From a virus, in IMG/VR virus record IMGVR_UViG_3300023112_000074, positions 1 to 29,188 of that record: a DNA stretch of 29,188 bases. One strand, written 5' to 3'. The notes beneath the pieces were generated by a model. It was not told the origin of the DNA, searched no databases, and saw only the letters and a program-made list of their open reading frames with translations. Both the position numbers and the translations under genes were made by a program. The number at the start of each line of letters is the position of its first letter. The first letter of the stretch is position 1. Shown piece by piece: positions 20,171 through 28,746 of this stretch.

Positions 20171-22228
20171 ATGGCTCAGGGCATAGTCCAACTAGCCTCA
20201 CCCTCACAGCTTGCTGAAGCTGAAGCTAAGCAGCAGCAGGATACAGAGGCTGCTGCTAAGGATGGTGAGGAGCAACCAATATCTGAACTGGTTGCTTTTA
20301 TACGCGAGGAATTTCGTGAAGCACGAGACTCACGGTACACCACAGGCGTTTCCGGCAGGCTAATCAATGCATTGCGCGTATACAAGGGTGTGTATTCTCC
20401 TCAGAAACTAACTGAAGTGCAGTCTTTTGGTGGGTCAGAGGTCTATTCCAAGATAACTGCCACAAAATGCCGAGCTGCTACTGCTCTCCTTAGGGATTTG
20501 TACCTATCTTCTGATAGAGCATGGGAACTCAAACCATCCCCCATACCAACGATACCAGATGAAATAGATGGCAACATAGTAGAGCTGGTTCGCATGGAGG
20601 CTGAGTACGCATCCCAAGCAGGCGAGCAAATAACAGAAACACAGATGCGTGATAGGCTGGCCCAGCTACATAAAGCTGCACAGTTGGCCGCCCATAGGCA
20701 AGCAGATAAAGCTGCTAAAGTTTCTACCAGACAACTCAATGACATTCTTGTTGAGGGTGGGTACTACAAAGCTCTCCGAGCATTTCTTATTGACCTACCT
20801 ATTTTCCCAATCGCCTGTATAAAAGGCCCAGTGGTAAAAAACTTTTCTAAGGTCAGGTGGGTAGATGGGCAGGCGCAGGTAACATACAAACCTAAGCTGT
20901 TTTGGGAACGTGTAAGCCCACTTGATTTGTACTTTACAGCGGACGCCAGTGACGTAGCACAGTCTAATGTCATGGAGCATGTACGTTACACACGCCAAGA
21001 TTTATATGGCCTCATTGGTGTAGCAGGGTTTGATGAAGATGCTATTCGCGGTGTGCTTGAAGATTTTGAAAGTGGCCGTGTATCCCAGCAGTGGCGTGAT
21101 TGGTTTGAGACAGAGCGGGAAAAACTTGAGGAACGTGATTTCTGGCAGACTTCTCGTGGCAAGCTGATTGATGGTGTTGAGTTTCACGGCTGTATTCCGG
21201 GCAAACTGCTTGTGCAGTTTGGTTGGGGCAAAGATAAAATTGAAGACGAAGATGCCGAGTACATGGTTGACATCTGGATCATCGATAGACATGCCATTAA
21301 GGTGCAGATCAACCCAAGTGTTGACATGCGTGCGCCTTACTACACCAGCAGTTTTGAAAAGATTCCCGGTAGTATTTTTGGGTATGGCCTACCTGACATA
21401 CTGGACGATGTTCAGTCAGTAATGAACGCAACTATGCGGGCTATGGTGAACAACCTATCTATAGCATCAGGCCCACAGGTAGTTGTTAATGACAGCCGCT
21501 TAGCTAGCACAGAGGACGGCAATGAGCTGTACCCATGGAAGCGTTGGCATGTGACTGATGACCCACTCAGCAACAAGGGCCGTGAACCTATTACATTCTT
21601 TCAGCCACAAAGCAATTCACAAGAACTGTTAGGTGTGTACCAGCAGTTCAATGTTATAGCTGATGAAATATCAGCCATACCCCGCTATATGACAGGTGGT
21701 GGTAAGGTAGGCGGTGCTGGCCGTACAGCTTCCGGGCTGGCAATGCTTATGGAAAACAGCAGCAAGGTTATGCAAAACGTAGCTGCTAATGTGGATGATG
21801 ATATTTTAGACCCGTCTATTAAGGCTCTGTATGAGATGACATTGCTGACTCAGAAGACACCAATCATACGTGGAGATGAAACAATACGTGTGCGTGGAGT
21901 TACAGTAGCAGTGGCCCGCGAGGCCGATAGGATGCGCAGGCTTGAGTTCCTTCAGATGACAGGCAACCCGACAGACCTTGGTATCATGGGTATTGACGGC
22001 AGAGCGGCGGTGTTGCGCGAACTAGCTGACGATCTAGGTATGGATGGTGTAGAATTAGTTCCCTCAGAGGAAGAACTTGAAATGATGAAGGCTGCTCAGG
22101 AACAGCAGCAAAGGTTGTTGGCACAGCAAGAAGGCCCGCAGGGGTCAGCTGGTCAACAGCAACCCGGAGTCAGCCCAGAACGGGCACCGGCAGAGGCAGT
22201 CCGTGAACCGTATGAAGGAGTTAGATAA
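20171..22228 (+). CDS. Portal protein (head-tail connector)
   Basis: This 685-aa protein begins MAQGIVQLASPSQLAEAEAK, with AGGAAT before the ATG. The size, the position between terminase and scaffold/capsid, a central RYMTGGGKVGGAGRTASGLA stretch (near 510-530) and a long helical, Gln-rich C-terminal tail (EQQQRLLAQQEGPQGSAGQ) are typical of large portals of podovirus-like phages. Twelve copies would form the DNA channel that docks the terminase and later the tail. The Gln-rich end resembles the barrel region of P22-type portals, but homology was not tested. Confidence 0.85.
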   Translation: MAQGIVQLASPSQLAEAEAKQQQDTEAAAKDGEEQPISELVAFIREEFREARDSRYTTGVSGRLINALRVYKGVYSPQKLTEVQSFGGSEVYSKITATKCRAATALLRDLYLSSDRAWELKPSPIPTIPDEIDGNIVELVRMEAEYASQAGEQITETQMRDRLAQLHKAAQLAAHRQADKAAKVSTRQLNDILVEGGYYKALRAFLIDLPIFPIACIKGPVVKNFSKVRWVDGQAQVTYKPKLFWERVSPLDLYFTADASDVAQSNVMEHVRYTRQDLYGLIGVAGFDEDAIRGVLEDFESGRVSQQWRDWFETEREKLEERDFWQTSRGKLIDGVEFHGCIPGKLLVQFGWGKDKIEDEDAEYMVDIWIIDRHAIKVQINPSVDMRAPYYTSSFEKIPGSIFGYGLPDILDDVQSVMNATMRAMVNNLSIASGPQVVVNDSRLASTEDGNELYPWKRWHVTDDPLSNKGREPITFFQPQSNSQELLGVYQQFNVIADEISAIPRYMTGGGKVGGAGRTASGLAMLMENSSKVMQNVAANVDDDILDPSIKALYEMTLLTQKTPIIRGDETIRVRGVTVAVAREADRMRRLEFLQMTGNPTDLGIMGIDGRAAVLRELADDLGMDGVELVPSEEELEMMKAAQEQQQRLLAQQEGPQGSAGQQQPGVSPERAPAEAVREPYEGVR

Positions 22229-22230
22229 CT

Positions 22231-22554
22231 ATGGGTAATAAAAGTTTTAGTTGTGGCATGCAGAAAAAGGGTGAGAACATTCGCACTCCCGCTTCTGAAG
22301 GTATTAGCCAAGTCAGTGGTGGTACTCAGGGGTACCCTGCTACCAACGGCTCTGAAAGTCTGTCTTACGACAAGTGCAGTTCTTCACAGAAACCAAAGTT
22401 TGCGTTGACTGCTGAAGCGCCACTTACCAGCAAGCCATGGCAGAGTGGCAAGTCCAATACGAATGATTACAAGGGTGGTTCACACAAGAATCACGGCGGC
22501 GAGAAAGCTGGCCCTGACATTCGTTCTGGCAAACCGGGCGCTTCTTATGTCTGA
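22231..22554 (+). CDS. Small hypothetical structural-region protein (107 aa)
   Basis: ATG at 22231 follows AAGGAG ten bases upstream, two bases after the portal stop. The protein is Gly/Ser/Lys-rich and low in hydrophobics (MGNKSFSCGMQKKGENIRTP), so it is probably largely disordered. Short disordered proteins between portal and scaffold are common in this kind of cassette. No family is recognised. Confidence 0.65.
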   Translation: MGNKSFSCGMQKKGENIRTPASEGISQVSGGTQGYPATNGSESLSYDKCSSSQKPKFALTAEAPLTSKPWQSGKSNTNDYKGGSHKNHGGEKAGPDIRSGKPGASYV

Positions 22555-22795
22555 GTCATTCCCAAAATCAGGCAAAACCTCAAAGCTGACGGCTAGCAGC
22601 AAAAGCACACAGCACAAACTCGCATCTATGGATGACAAGTTTACTGGTACTGCACCTGCTGCTTCTCGTGGGCACTTGATGAATAACTATGGCAAGACAC
22701 CAAAGGTTAGGTCACATGGTGGTGTAACTGGTGATGTTGATAACATCAACCGTACTGTCAGCTACAACGGAGATAAGTTCGGAACCAACAAATGA
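22547..22795 (+). CDS. Small basic hypothetical protein (82 aa)
   Basis: The frame is open from 22445, but the ATG at 22547 (MSESFPKSGKTSKLTASSKS) gives a minimal 8-nt overlap with the preceding gene and is the likely start. Like its neighbour it is Ser/Lys/Gly-rich and probably disordered. An ATGA junction joins it to the next gene. Function unknown. Confidence 0.6.
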   Translation: MSESFPKSGKTSKLTASSKSTQHKLASMDDKFTGTAPAASRGHLMNNYGKTPKVRSHGGVTGDVDNINRTVSYNGDKFGTNK

Positions 22796-23052
22796 ATGAC
22801 CCAAAAACAATAGAGGCTGTCGCTAACTTAGTAGCAGGTGACAATACCTATTTCAATGAGTACCACAAGTATCTGGCTTCATTGAAGGCTGCAACTGTGC
22901 AGTCAATGATTAACGCACCGGCTGATGACCTACAACTTATTCAGGGGGCTTGTCGTATGATTGACAGCTTGTTGAATGACTTGGCACAGGCACCAGTTAA
23001 ATCCCAGAAAATGAAACTAACAGCGGAGAACACCAGAAATGGCTCTACCTAA
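22792..23052 (+). CDS. Small helical hypothetical protein (86 aa)
   Basis: The ATGA overlap fixes the start (MNDPKTIEAVANLVAGDNTY). It is mainly helical, with one Cys (GACRMIDSLL). It overlaps the scaffold gene by 14 nt. Such small helical proteins before the scaffold are frequent in podovirus-like cassettes. No specific function can be read. Confidence 0.65.
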   Translation: MNDPKTIEAVANLVAGDNTYFNEYHKYLASLKAATVQSMINAPADDLQLIQGACRMIDSLLNDLAQAPVKSQKMKLTAENTRNGST

Positions 23053-24085
23053 GCAAGCACAGGAACAGATCAAGGTCGCCCAAAAGATTGAAGCTGCAAT
23101 AGTGGCTGAGCACGATACAGTTACGGGTAAGAAACAGGCTGAGATTGATGCGTTTTTGAAAGACGTTGATGGGGAAGAAGCAGCACCACTTGCTGTTGAA
23201 CCACCTGCCAGTGAGGAAAACCCGCTGCTTCTTGATGGTGAGGAAGCACCAGTAGAAGGTGAGCCTACTACAAAAAAACCGCGAAAAGACTTCAAGCAGA
23301 TGTACAATGTGCTGCAAGGCAAGTACGATGCTGAAGTACCGCGATTGCACAGTGACATAAAAGCACTCACAGCACAGGTTGCTGAGTTGCGAGATTCACT
23401 AACAACACCTGCTGTGAAAGAACCTAGTGCTACTACTGCTACTACGTATATCCAGCCGGAAGAATTAGAGGAGTATGGTGAAGACCTACTCAACGTAATT
23501 GGCCGCAAGGCTAAAGAAATTGTAGAGACTGAATATCGTCCGTTGATAAACAAACTCAACACGGAGATTGACAGCCTTAAAGGCGTAGTTGGCAATACAG
23601 GCCAGCGCGTTGATTTACAGGAACAGAATCAGGTATTCGCTCAGCTCGACAGAGATGTTGAAAACTGGCGTGTAACAAATGAAGCCCCAGCGTTCAAAGA
23701 ATGGCTGGGCGGTGTTGACCTATTTTCAGGCAGAACACGACAAGCTATGATGCTTGAAGCATTTCATAACCGTGATATTGCATTGGTTAAGAACTTCTTC
23801 AATAGCTTCCATAAGGAAAACGCCGCTGTTAGTACAACAGGTACAGCCGGTCAGCCTATTCCGGGCAAGCCGACACTGGACTTAGAGAACTATGTTGCAC
23901 CCACTGCTACGGCAGGCGGGGCACAGCAGGAAGGCGCTCCTAAGCAAAAACGTGTTTGGGCGCAGGCCGAGATTGCCAAGTTCTATTCTGATGTACAGAA
24001 AGGACACTATAAGAACCGGGATAAAGATCGTATGAAGATCGACCGGGAAATTGGCACCGCAGTTTCGGAAAACCGCGTCCGTTAA
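23039..24085 (+). CDS. Capsid scaffolding protein
   Basis: This 348-aa protein directly precedes the major capsid gene. It is acidic at the start, has an early coiled-coil part (KYDAEVPRLHSDIKALTAQ) and a Pro/Thr-rich linker. It ends in a basic segment (WAQAEIAKFYSDVQKGHYKN) of the 'W...eI..fY.dv..G.y..r' type seen in phage scaffolds, which would hold the coat protein. ATG at 23039 follows GGAGA. The role is assembly of the procapsid, then loss or proteolysis. No protease gene is visible nearby. Confidence 0.8.
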   Translation: MALPKQAQEQIKVAQKIEAAIVAEHDTVTGKKQAEIDAFLKDVDGEEAAPLAVEPPASEENPLLLDGEEAPVEGEPTTKKPRKDFKQMYNVLQGKYDAEVPRLHSDIKALTAQVAELRDSLTTPAVKEPSATTATTYIQPEELEEYGEDLLNVIGRKAKEIVETEYRPLINKLNTEIDSLKGVVGNTGQRVDLQEQNQVFAQLDRDVENWRVTNEAPAFKEWLGGVDLFSGRTRQAMMLEAFHNRDIALVKNFFNSFHKENAAVSTTGTAGQPIPGKPTLDLENYVAPTATAGGAQQEGAPKQKRVWAQAEIAKFYSDVQKGHYKNRDKDRMKIDREIGTAVSENRVR

Positions 24086-24108
24086 TTTAGCTAACGGAGA
24101 GTTTTCTA

Positions 24109-25071
24109 ATGAGTACTATTGCAGTTGGACCCGGTTTTCCGGGTGACGGCCAAAATTATTCTGGCAACTTTATCCCAGCCTTATGGTCTGGCAAACTTAT
24201 CGAGAAGTTCTATGATGCGACCGTACTGGCCGCTATCAGTAACACGGACTATGAAGGTGAGATTACAAGCTATGGTGACAAGGTTGTTATCCGCACCAAG
24301 CCCAACATCACAATTCGTGATTACATTTCTGAGACTGACCCGCTTACAAATGAGCGACCAGTCAGTGATGCGGTTGAGCTGAACATCGACAAGGGTAAGT
24401 ATTGGAGTACTGTCCTCGACGATGTTATGGAGATTCAATCGGACATTGATATGATGTCCATGTGGGCTGACGATGCTAGCCAGCAGATGAAAATCCAGAT
24501 TGATTCAGATGTAATGAAAGCCATTCGTGATGACATTGTTGGCAATACTAATAGTGGCGCAACCGCCGGTGCTGTTAGCGGTGGCATTAATTTTGGTGTT
24601 ACAGGTGCACCAATCCCAATCGACGACACCAACATCATCGACATGATTACCAAAGCAGGCCAAGCACTGGATGAGAACAACATCCCTGAGCAGGGCCGAT
24701 GGATGATTATCTCAGCAGCAATGGCTCAGCTTATTAAGCGGTCAGAGTTGCGTGATGCATCGTTGACTGGTGATGGTGTCTCTATACTGCGTAATGGTCG
24801 CCTCGGTATGATCGACCGCTTTACACTGTATGGCAGTAACCTCATCCCGCGTGATGCTGCTGGTGGTACTGTTACCAACGTGCTGCTTCCCGGTGAAACA
24901 GCTGTCCCGTTTGGTCATAGCCATGGCCTGACTTTTGCTTCACAGCTGACCAAGGTTGAAACGCTGCGTGCAGAGTCTACCTTTGGTACGATCCTGCGAG
25001 GGTTGCAGGTCTTCGGCTACAAGGTGGTTGACGATACCGCTGTTGGCGAAATCGTCGCCACTGGCGTTTAA
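24109..25071 (+). CDS. Major capsid protein
   Basis: ATG at 24109 follows ACGGAGAG. The 320-aa protein begins MSTIAVGPGFPGDGQNYSGN and has the elements expected of an HK97-fold coat protein: an N-terminal arm, GKLIEKFYDATVL, a GDKVVIRTKP strand pair, a long spine helix (MKIQIDSDVMKAIRDDIVG) and a C-terminal GLQVFGYKVV. Gene order (scaffold before, adaptors after) and the terminator directly after it support this strongly expressed structural gene. Confidence 0.9.
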   Translation: MSTIAVGPGFPGDGQNYSGNFIPALWSGKLIEKFYDATVLAAISNTDYEGEITSYGDKVVIRTKPNITIRDYISETDPLTNERPVSDAVELNIDKGKYWSTVLDDVMEIQSDIDMMSMWADDASQQMKIQIDSDVMKAIRDDIVGNTNSGATAGAVSGGINFGVTGAPIPIDDTNIIDMITKAGQALDENNIPEQGRWMIISAAMAQLIKRSELRDASLTGDGVSILRNGRLGMIDRFTLYGSNLIPRDAAGGTVTNVLLPGETAVPFGHSHGLTFASQLTKVETLRAESTFGTILRGLQVFGYKVVDDTAVGEIVATGV

Positions 25072-25080
25072 GCCAGCCTA

Positions 25081-25108
25081 GGGAGAGGGCTTTAACCGGC
25101 CCTCTCCC
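25081..25108 (+). terminator. Hairpin terminator after the capsid gene
   Basis: GGGAGAGGGC (25081-25090) and GCCCTCTCCC (25099-25108) form a perfect 10-bp stem around an 8-nt loop, nine bases after the capsid stop. It is followed by GTTATTA, a weak T-run. It would lower expression of downstream adaptors relative to the capsid. Confidence 0.75.
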
Positions 25109-25127
25109 GTTATTACTGAGGTGGCTA

Positions 25128-25466
25128 ATGAGAACTGTAGGGGAAGCCGTAACGCAAGCGCGTGAGATTCTTCAAGATGAAGATGACACAGCGTATCGCT
25201 ATTCAGATTCGCAGTTAGTTTCTTACTTCAATAACTGCACTGCTGAACTTAAGCGTGTGCGCCCAGATATTTTCATATTTGGAGAAGCCCTACCATCGTT
25301 CACTGACGGTGAGCTAACTGAATATTTTCCTTTTCCACAACAGTACTTCCAATCATTCATATATTTCATGGCTGGCACTGCTGAGCTGCGTGATGATGAG
25401 TTTACTGTAGACAGCAGGGCTATGACTCTTATTGGCCGGTCTACAGCGATGATGGTGGGTTCCTAA
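25128..25466 (+). CDS. Head-tail adaptor-like protein (DUF6682-like, 112 aa)
   Basis: ATG at 25128 follows GAGGTGG. The N-terminus reads MRTVGEAVTQAREILQDEDD, then YRYSDSQLVSYFNNCTAELK. The 'a...lqD.d..RysD..Ll.yln...e' pattern fits the small adaptor family (DUF6682) that closes the portal in many podovirus-like phages. Position right after the capsid supports this. It was matched from memory, without a search. Confidence 0.75.
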   Translation: MRTVGEAVTQAREILQDEDDTAYRYSDSQLVSYFNNCTAELKRVRPDIFIFGEALPSFTDGELTEYFPFPQQYFQSFIYFMAGTAELRDDEFTVDSRAMTLIGRSTAMMVGS

Positions 25467-25467
25467 C

Positions 25468-26142
25468 ATGCCACAGACTGGATATGAAGATGGGACCACC
25501 GCTGTCAAGCAAGCAGAAAACCTAAACAAGATTGTTGTTGAGGCTGCTGCTAAGCTACCCGGTGCTGCGGAAAGTTATATACGCACACAACTTAATCGGG
25601 TTGTGGAAGACTTCTTCAGGAAGTCAACAGCTTGGCGTGTGTTCACTGACCCAGTAACAGTTACTCCAACTGACCTACCAATAGCACTTAACCCTTACAG
25701 TGGCACTGCTCGTGTAATAAATGTTCTGGCAGTGTCAATAGCAGGGTATCCACTGTCTCCTCTTGGTATTGATTCACGAGTTCTTATAAGAGCAGCCAAC
25801 ACTGCTACTAGGCCAGCTGGGTACTACACCAATCCATTTGATACTGTTTACTTCTCACCAACTGTAACTGCTGACGTTGAAGATGTTGTGTTCACGCTAG
25901 CACTAAAACCAATACCTGAAACTGATGTTGAAGATTGGGTGCTTGACCAGTTCTATGAGTTCCTTATAGCTGGGTTATATTCACGCATGTTCAGTGAGAA
26001 GGAAAAGCCTTACACTGACAGAACGTATGCGGAGCAATATGGCAGGCGGTATTTCGCTGGCATAGCGGAAGCCAAAGCATTAGCTGAAAAGAACTTTACT
26101 GCTGGTCCTAGCCCATGGGCATTTCCTAGGTTTGCGGGATGA
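25468..26142 (+). CDS. Head-tail connector / tail tubular-like protein (224 aa)
   Basis: The start is ATG 25468, one base after the adaptor stop, with GGTGGG upstream. Length and position correspond to the tail tubular protein A slot (T7 gp11-like, roughly 200 aa). Visible segments include VVEDFFRKSTAWRVFTDPV near 42-60 and a helical closing part, DQFYEFLIAGLYSRM. It probably forms the ring below the portal. An ATGA junction joins it to the next gene. Confidence 0.7.
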   Translation: MPQTGYEDGTTAVKQAENLNKIVVEAAAKLPGAAESYIRTQLNRVVEDFFRKSTAWRVFTDPVTVTPTDLPIALNPYSGTARVINVLAVSIAGYPLSPLGIDSRVLIRAANTATRPAGYYTNPFDTVYFSPTVTADVEDVVFTLALKPIPETDVEDWVLDQFYEFLIAGLYSRMFSEKEKPYTDRTYAEQYGRRYFAGIAEAKALAEKNFTAGPSPWAFPRFAG

Positions 26143-26354
26143 ACACAGCACAAATAAATGGCTCACAAATAAATGGCAGTGCGGTTATTATTTCCGTTGG
26201 TGACGCCACTATGTTTAGTGCTATTGCAGCAGTGCAGTATGAAAACCGCACTGTGTATTTGCTGCGCCCAGTCACAGCAATGCATGGCAGGAAGCCATCA
26301 GCCTCAACAGAGCCGCTAACAAAGCAGGGTAATGTACAAAATGTTGATAGCTAA
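26139..26354 (+). CDS. Small phage protein with repeated 'QINGS' start (71 aa)
   Basis: The ATGA overlap gives the start. The N-terminus has an internal repeat, AQINGSQINGSAV, a style seen in small proteins of phage tail cassettes. The middle is hydrophobic/beta (VGDATMFSAIAAVQYENRTV). It overlaps the next gene by 23 nt. Function unknown. Confidence 0.65.
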   Translation: MNTAQINGSQINGSAVIISVGDATMFSAIAAVQYENRTVYLLRPVTAMHGRKPSASTEPLTKQGNVQNVDS

Positions 26355-26673
26355 GTACAACAAACAACCAAATGAAGTTAAGCAGTATGTTATTAGCTAT
26401 GCTTCTTTTCTTGCAGAAGGTGAAACTATTTCACTAAACCCGTTCCCTGTGCCTAGTGTAAAGCTGCTAAACCCATCTAGTGATACAGACCCAGAAATAG
26501 CTTCACCATCTTTAATTGTCACAAACATAGATGTAAGTACTGATGGTACTGAGATTAGCTACTTTGCTTTTTTCGGTACTGATGGAAAACGGTACCAAGC
26601 TACTATGACTGCGACTACAAGTAATTTTCAGGTAGTTGAGAGTGAGATTGAATTTAGGATAGTAGAGATATGA
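26332..26673 (+). CDS. Beta-sandwich tail-cassette protein (113 aa)
   Basis: Two starts are close together: ATG 26332 (MYKMLIAKYN) and ATG 26341. Both lie near AGCAGGG, so I keep the longer. The N-terminal YNKQPNEVKQYVISYASFLA then EGETIS recalls a widespread phage family, 'pde.kdY.vdws.wL..GetI', of beta-rich neck or tail proteins. The rest is Ig-like strands (VSTDGTEISYFAFFG). It is coupled to the fibre-like gene by ATGA. Confidence 0.65.
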   Translation: MYKMLIAKYNKQPNEVKQYVISYASFLAEGETISLNPFPVPSVKLLNPSSDTDPEIASPSLIVTNIDVSTDGTEISYFAFFGTDGKRYQATMTATTSNFQVVESEIEFRIVEI

Positions 26674-27584
26674 CACAAAAATTTGCAAACAATGCTAGCG
26701 GTATATTGGCTGACCCATTACCAGCAGACGCTGGTGCACCGGGAACTACAATAACTTTGCAGCTTGGTACTGGTGCTAATTTCCCTACAATAGTTGCACC
26801 TGACTGGTGTATAGCTTCTATTGAAGCTACTGATGGAACATGGGAGATAACTAAGGTTGTTGCACACTCAACAGCTTCAGACACGCTAATAGTTGAACGG
26901 GAGTGGGAGTCATCATTACTAACAGCATTTGCAAGTGGTTCGCGTGTTGAGCTAAGAATGACTAAGGGCACTGCTGAGAACTTCTTTCAAACATCGGGCG
27001 GTACATTTACTGGCACTGTTGATTTTGATAACAATGAATCGCGCAACATGCGCATTACTAACTTTGGTGGCAACCAATCCTATGGTGAAGACTTAATACT
27101 ACGCAGCGCCAATGGTGTAGCAACACACCAACTAAATTTCCCTTCATCGGGTGCTAAAGCTCAGATGGGTACATCGAACTTAGTTACTGAAGCTGTGCTT
27201 GTTGATGACAAATATGCGCAAACTAATGTAGCAGAAACAATTTCATCAGAGTGGTCATTCAGCACAACAACTAACTTCAATGGCGGGCTTGATATAAAAG
27301 CCCCATCAGCGGCAGTGCATAATGCAGTTTTTATTCGTAATAGTGCAGATACAGCTATGTGGCGGTTTAGGTACCGCCCTGATTTAACTGGTGCTGATCT
27401 TGATGCATTAGATATTTATAGCGATAGCGGCGGCGGCACCGTAATGCGGCTGCGTGGTAATGGTGACATACTTATGTACGGGGATGTGACTGTGACTGGG
27501 GCGCTAACAGTAAATGGTGCTATCAGCACTACTAATACTAGCGACATTACCGCTGATGGTGATGTTATCGCCAATGGTAATTGA
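26670..27584 (+). CDS. Tail-fibre-like protein (304 aa)
   Basis: The ATGA overlap fixes the start. Residues about 3-107 form a domain (QKFANNASGILADP to RVELRMTKGTAENFF) that is paralogous to the N-terminus of the protein at 28141. The following TSGGTFTGTVDFDN is the typical fibre repeat 'sGGtftG.v.f', and the closing part has GDVTVTGALTVNGAI. It is a likely structural or receptor-contacting tail protein. The ending DGDVIANGN is short and may need a partner chain to complete the fibre. Confidence 0.75.
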   Translation: MTQKFANNASGILADPLPADAGAPGTTITLQLGTGANFPTIVAPDWCIASIEATDGTWEITKVVAHSTASDTLIVEREWESSLLTAFASGSRVELRMTKGTAENFFQTSGGTFTGTVDFDNNESRNMRITNFGGNQSYGEDLILRSANGVATHQLNFPSSGAKAQMGTSNLVTEAVLVDDKYAQTNVAETISSEWSFSTTTNFNGGLDIKAPSAAVHNAVFIRNSADTAMWRFRYRPDLTGADLDALDIYSDSGGGTVMRLRGNGDILMYGDVTVTGALTVNGAISTTNTSDITADGDVIANGN

Positions 27585-27586
27585 TT

Positions 27587-28144
27587 ATGAATTCATTACC
27601 GTCTTCAGGCGTATTAAAAGCATCTGAAATAGCTATTGAGTTTAGTGGGTATCCCGGTGATGGCTTAACTGACTACTATCGCGGTGGGGCGTTAGTACAT
27701 GATAACCACAATACAGATAACGCTAGCATAGCTACATCGGGAGTAATAAAAATGTCTCAGTTTTATGGGGCAGACAAAAATAGTTACTCACGAGACTTGG
27801 TGGCATTTTCAGGGTATTTTGGAATTAAATATCTGAGCCTAACAACAGGTGACCAAGACCCTTGGTGGTATAAGGGCAATACATACACACAAATAAATGA
27901 TTACACCACCAACAGTTACACTATAGGTATATGGGGGCTACACCCACAAGATTATTTTACCTCATGGAAAACAACAGGCACTTTTGTAACTGGCACTGGC
28001 ACAAGAACTAACACAACAGCTACTGCTAGGAATTATAGCCAAGTGGGTGGTAACTACACGCACTGGTTGTGGTATGCCACAGATAGTGGTGGGCTTAATG
28101 GATTTATACCCGGCAATACCTATACTGTAGAGGTAACACCGTGA
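27587..28144 (+). CDS. Tail protein with 'SGxIKMSQFYG' repeats (185 aa)
   Basis: I use ATG 27587 (MNSLPSSGVLKASEIAIEFS); a TTG at 27581 would give a TTGA overlap and two more residues. LPSSGVLKASEI and SGVIKMSQFYGA are a pair of the 'SG.Is.sdf.g' repeats known from many phage tail and fibre proteins. The C-terminal half is aromatic and beta-rich (WWYKGNTYTQINDYTTNSYT). It is part of the fibre set here. The stop overlaps the next GTG start. Confidence 0.7.
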   Translation: MNSLPSSGVLKASEIAIEFSGYPGDGLTDYYRGGALVHDNHNTDNASIATSGVIKMSQFYGADKNSYSRDLVAFSGYFGIKYLSLTTGDQDPWWYKGNTYTQINDYTTNSYTIGIWGLHPQDYFTSWKTTGTFVTGTGTRTNTTATARNYSQVGGNYTHWLWYATDSGGLNGFIPGNTYTVEVTP

Positions 28145-28737
28145 CTAAATTAGCCTTTGCAAATAACGCAGCTACTACACTTACAGCTAGTATTGATAAC
28201 AGCACGACAACCGTACCTGTTGTTAGCACAGCTGGATTCCCACTAGTGGCACCCGGTGTTACTGATTACTATATAACACTAGTGTCAATAGCTAGGGTTG
28301 TTGAGATTTGCAAAGTAGCTTCAGTTACAGCCACATCGTTTGAAGTCATACGTGGGCAAGAAGGAACAACAGCAATACAGTTTACACAAAATGCTACTAT
28401 TGTTGAGCATAGGGCTACCGCTGCTACGTTCAATAAGTTCGCTCAATTTGAGGAGAACTACACACCAGCTACAGGTGAGTTGTTCACAGTAGATGCAAAT
28501 GGTGCTGTAGTAGCAATAGCTTTAGAGAGAGCCACTGTAGTAGCCACCACTGACCCGCAACAAGATTTTGTTGCACCGGAACCTATTGATTTAGTACCAG
28601 ATGCTATCAATGTATACCTAAATGGTGTGCTTCAGACTGACTACACAGTAGTAAGCAATGATACTATTAGGTTCACAAACACACCGTACCCCTACACAGG
28701 CGACGTGGTACGAGTCCTATATATGGAATTGGCTTAG
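28141..28737 (+). CDS. Tail-fibre-like protein with duplicated N-terminal domain (198 aa)
   Basis: The start is GTG 28141 in a GTGA overlap. Residues about 3-99 (KLAFANNAATTLTA to VEHRATAATFNKF) correspond to the N-terminal domain of the protein at 26670, with shared FANNA, FP, EI-KV, V-RE/GQE, VE-R and T-A/N-F positions. The C-terminal part (PDAINVYLNGVLQTDYTVVS) is the 'vyvNGvlq...ytv' module of phage tail and baseplate proteins. It is probably a fibre or collar component. Confidence 0.75.
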   Translation: MTKLAFANNAATTLTASIDNSTTTVPVVSTAGFPLVAPGVTDYYITLVSIARVVEICKVASVTATSFEVIRGQEGTTAIQFTQNATIVEHRATAATFNKFAQFEENYTPATGELFTVDANGAVVAIALERATVVATTDPQQDFVAPEPIDLVPDAINVYLNGVLQTDYTVVSNDTIRFTNTPYPYTGDVVRVLYMELA

Positions 28738-28746
28738 GAGAACACC

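Noticed and set aside
23017-23595. 192-codon minus-strand frame opposite the scaffold gene
   Set aside because: It is Ser-rich, as expected for the reverse of Glu/Ala codons, and has no ribosome site.
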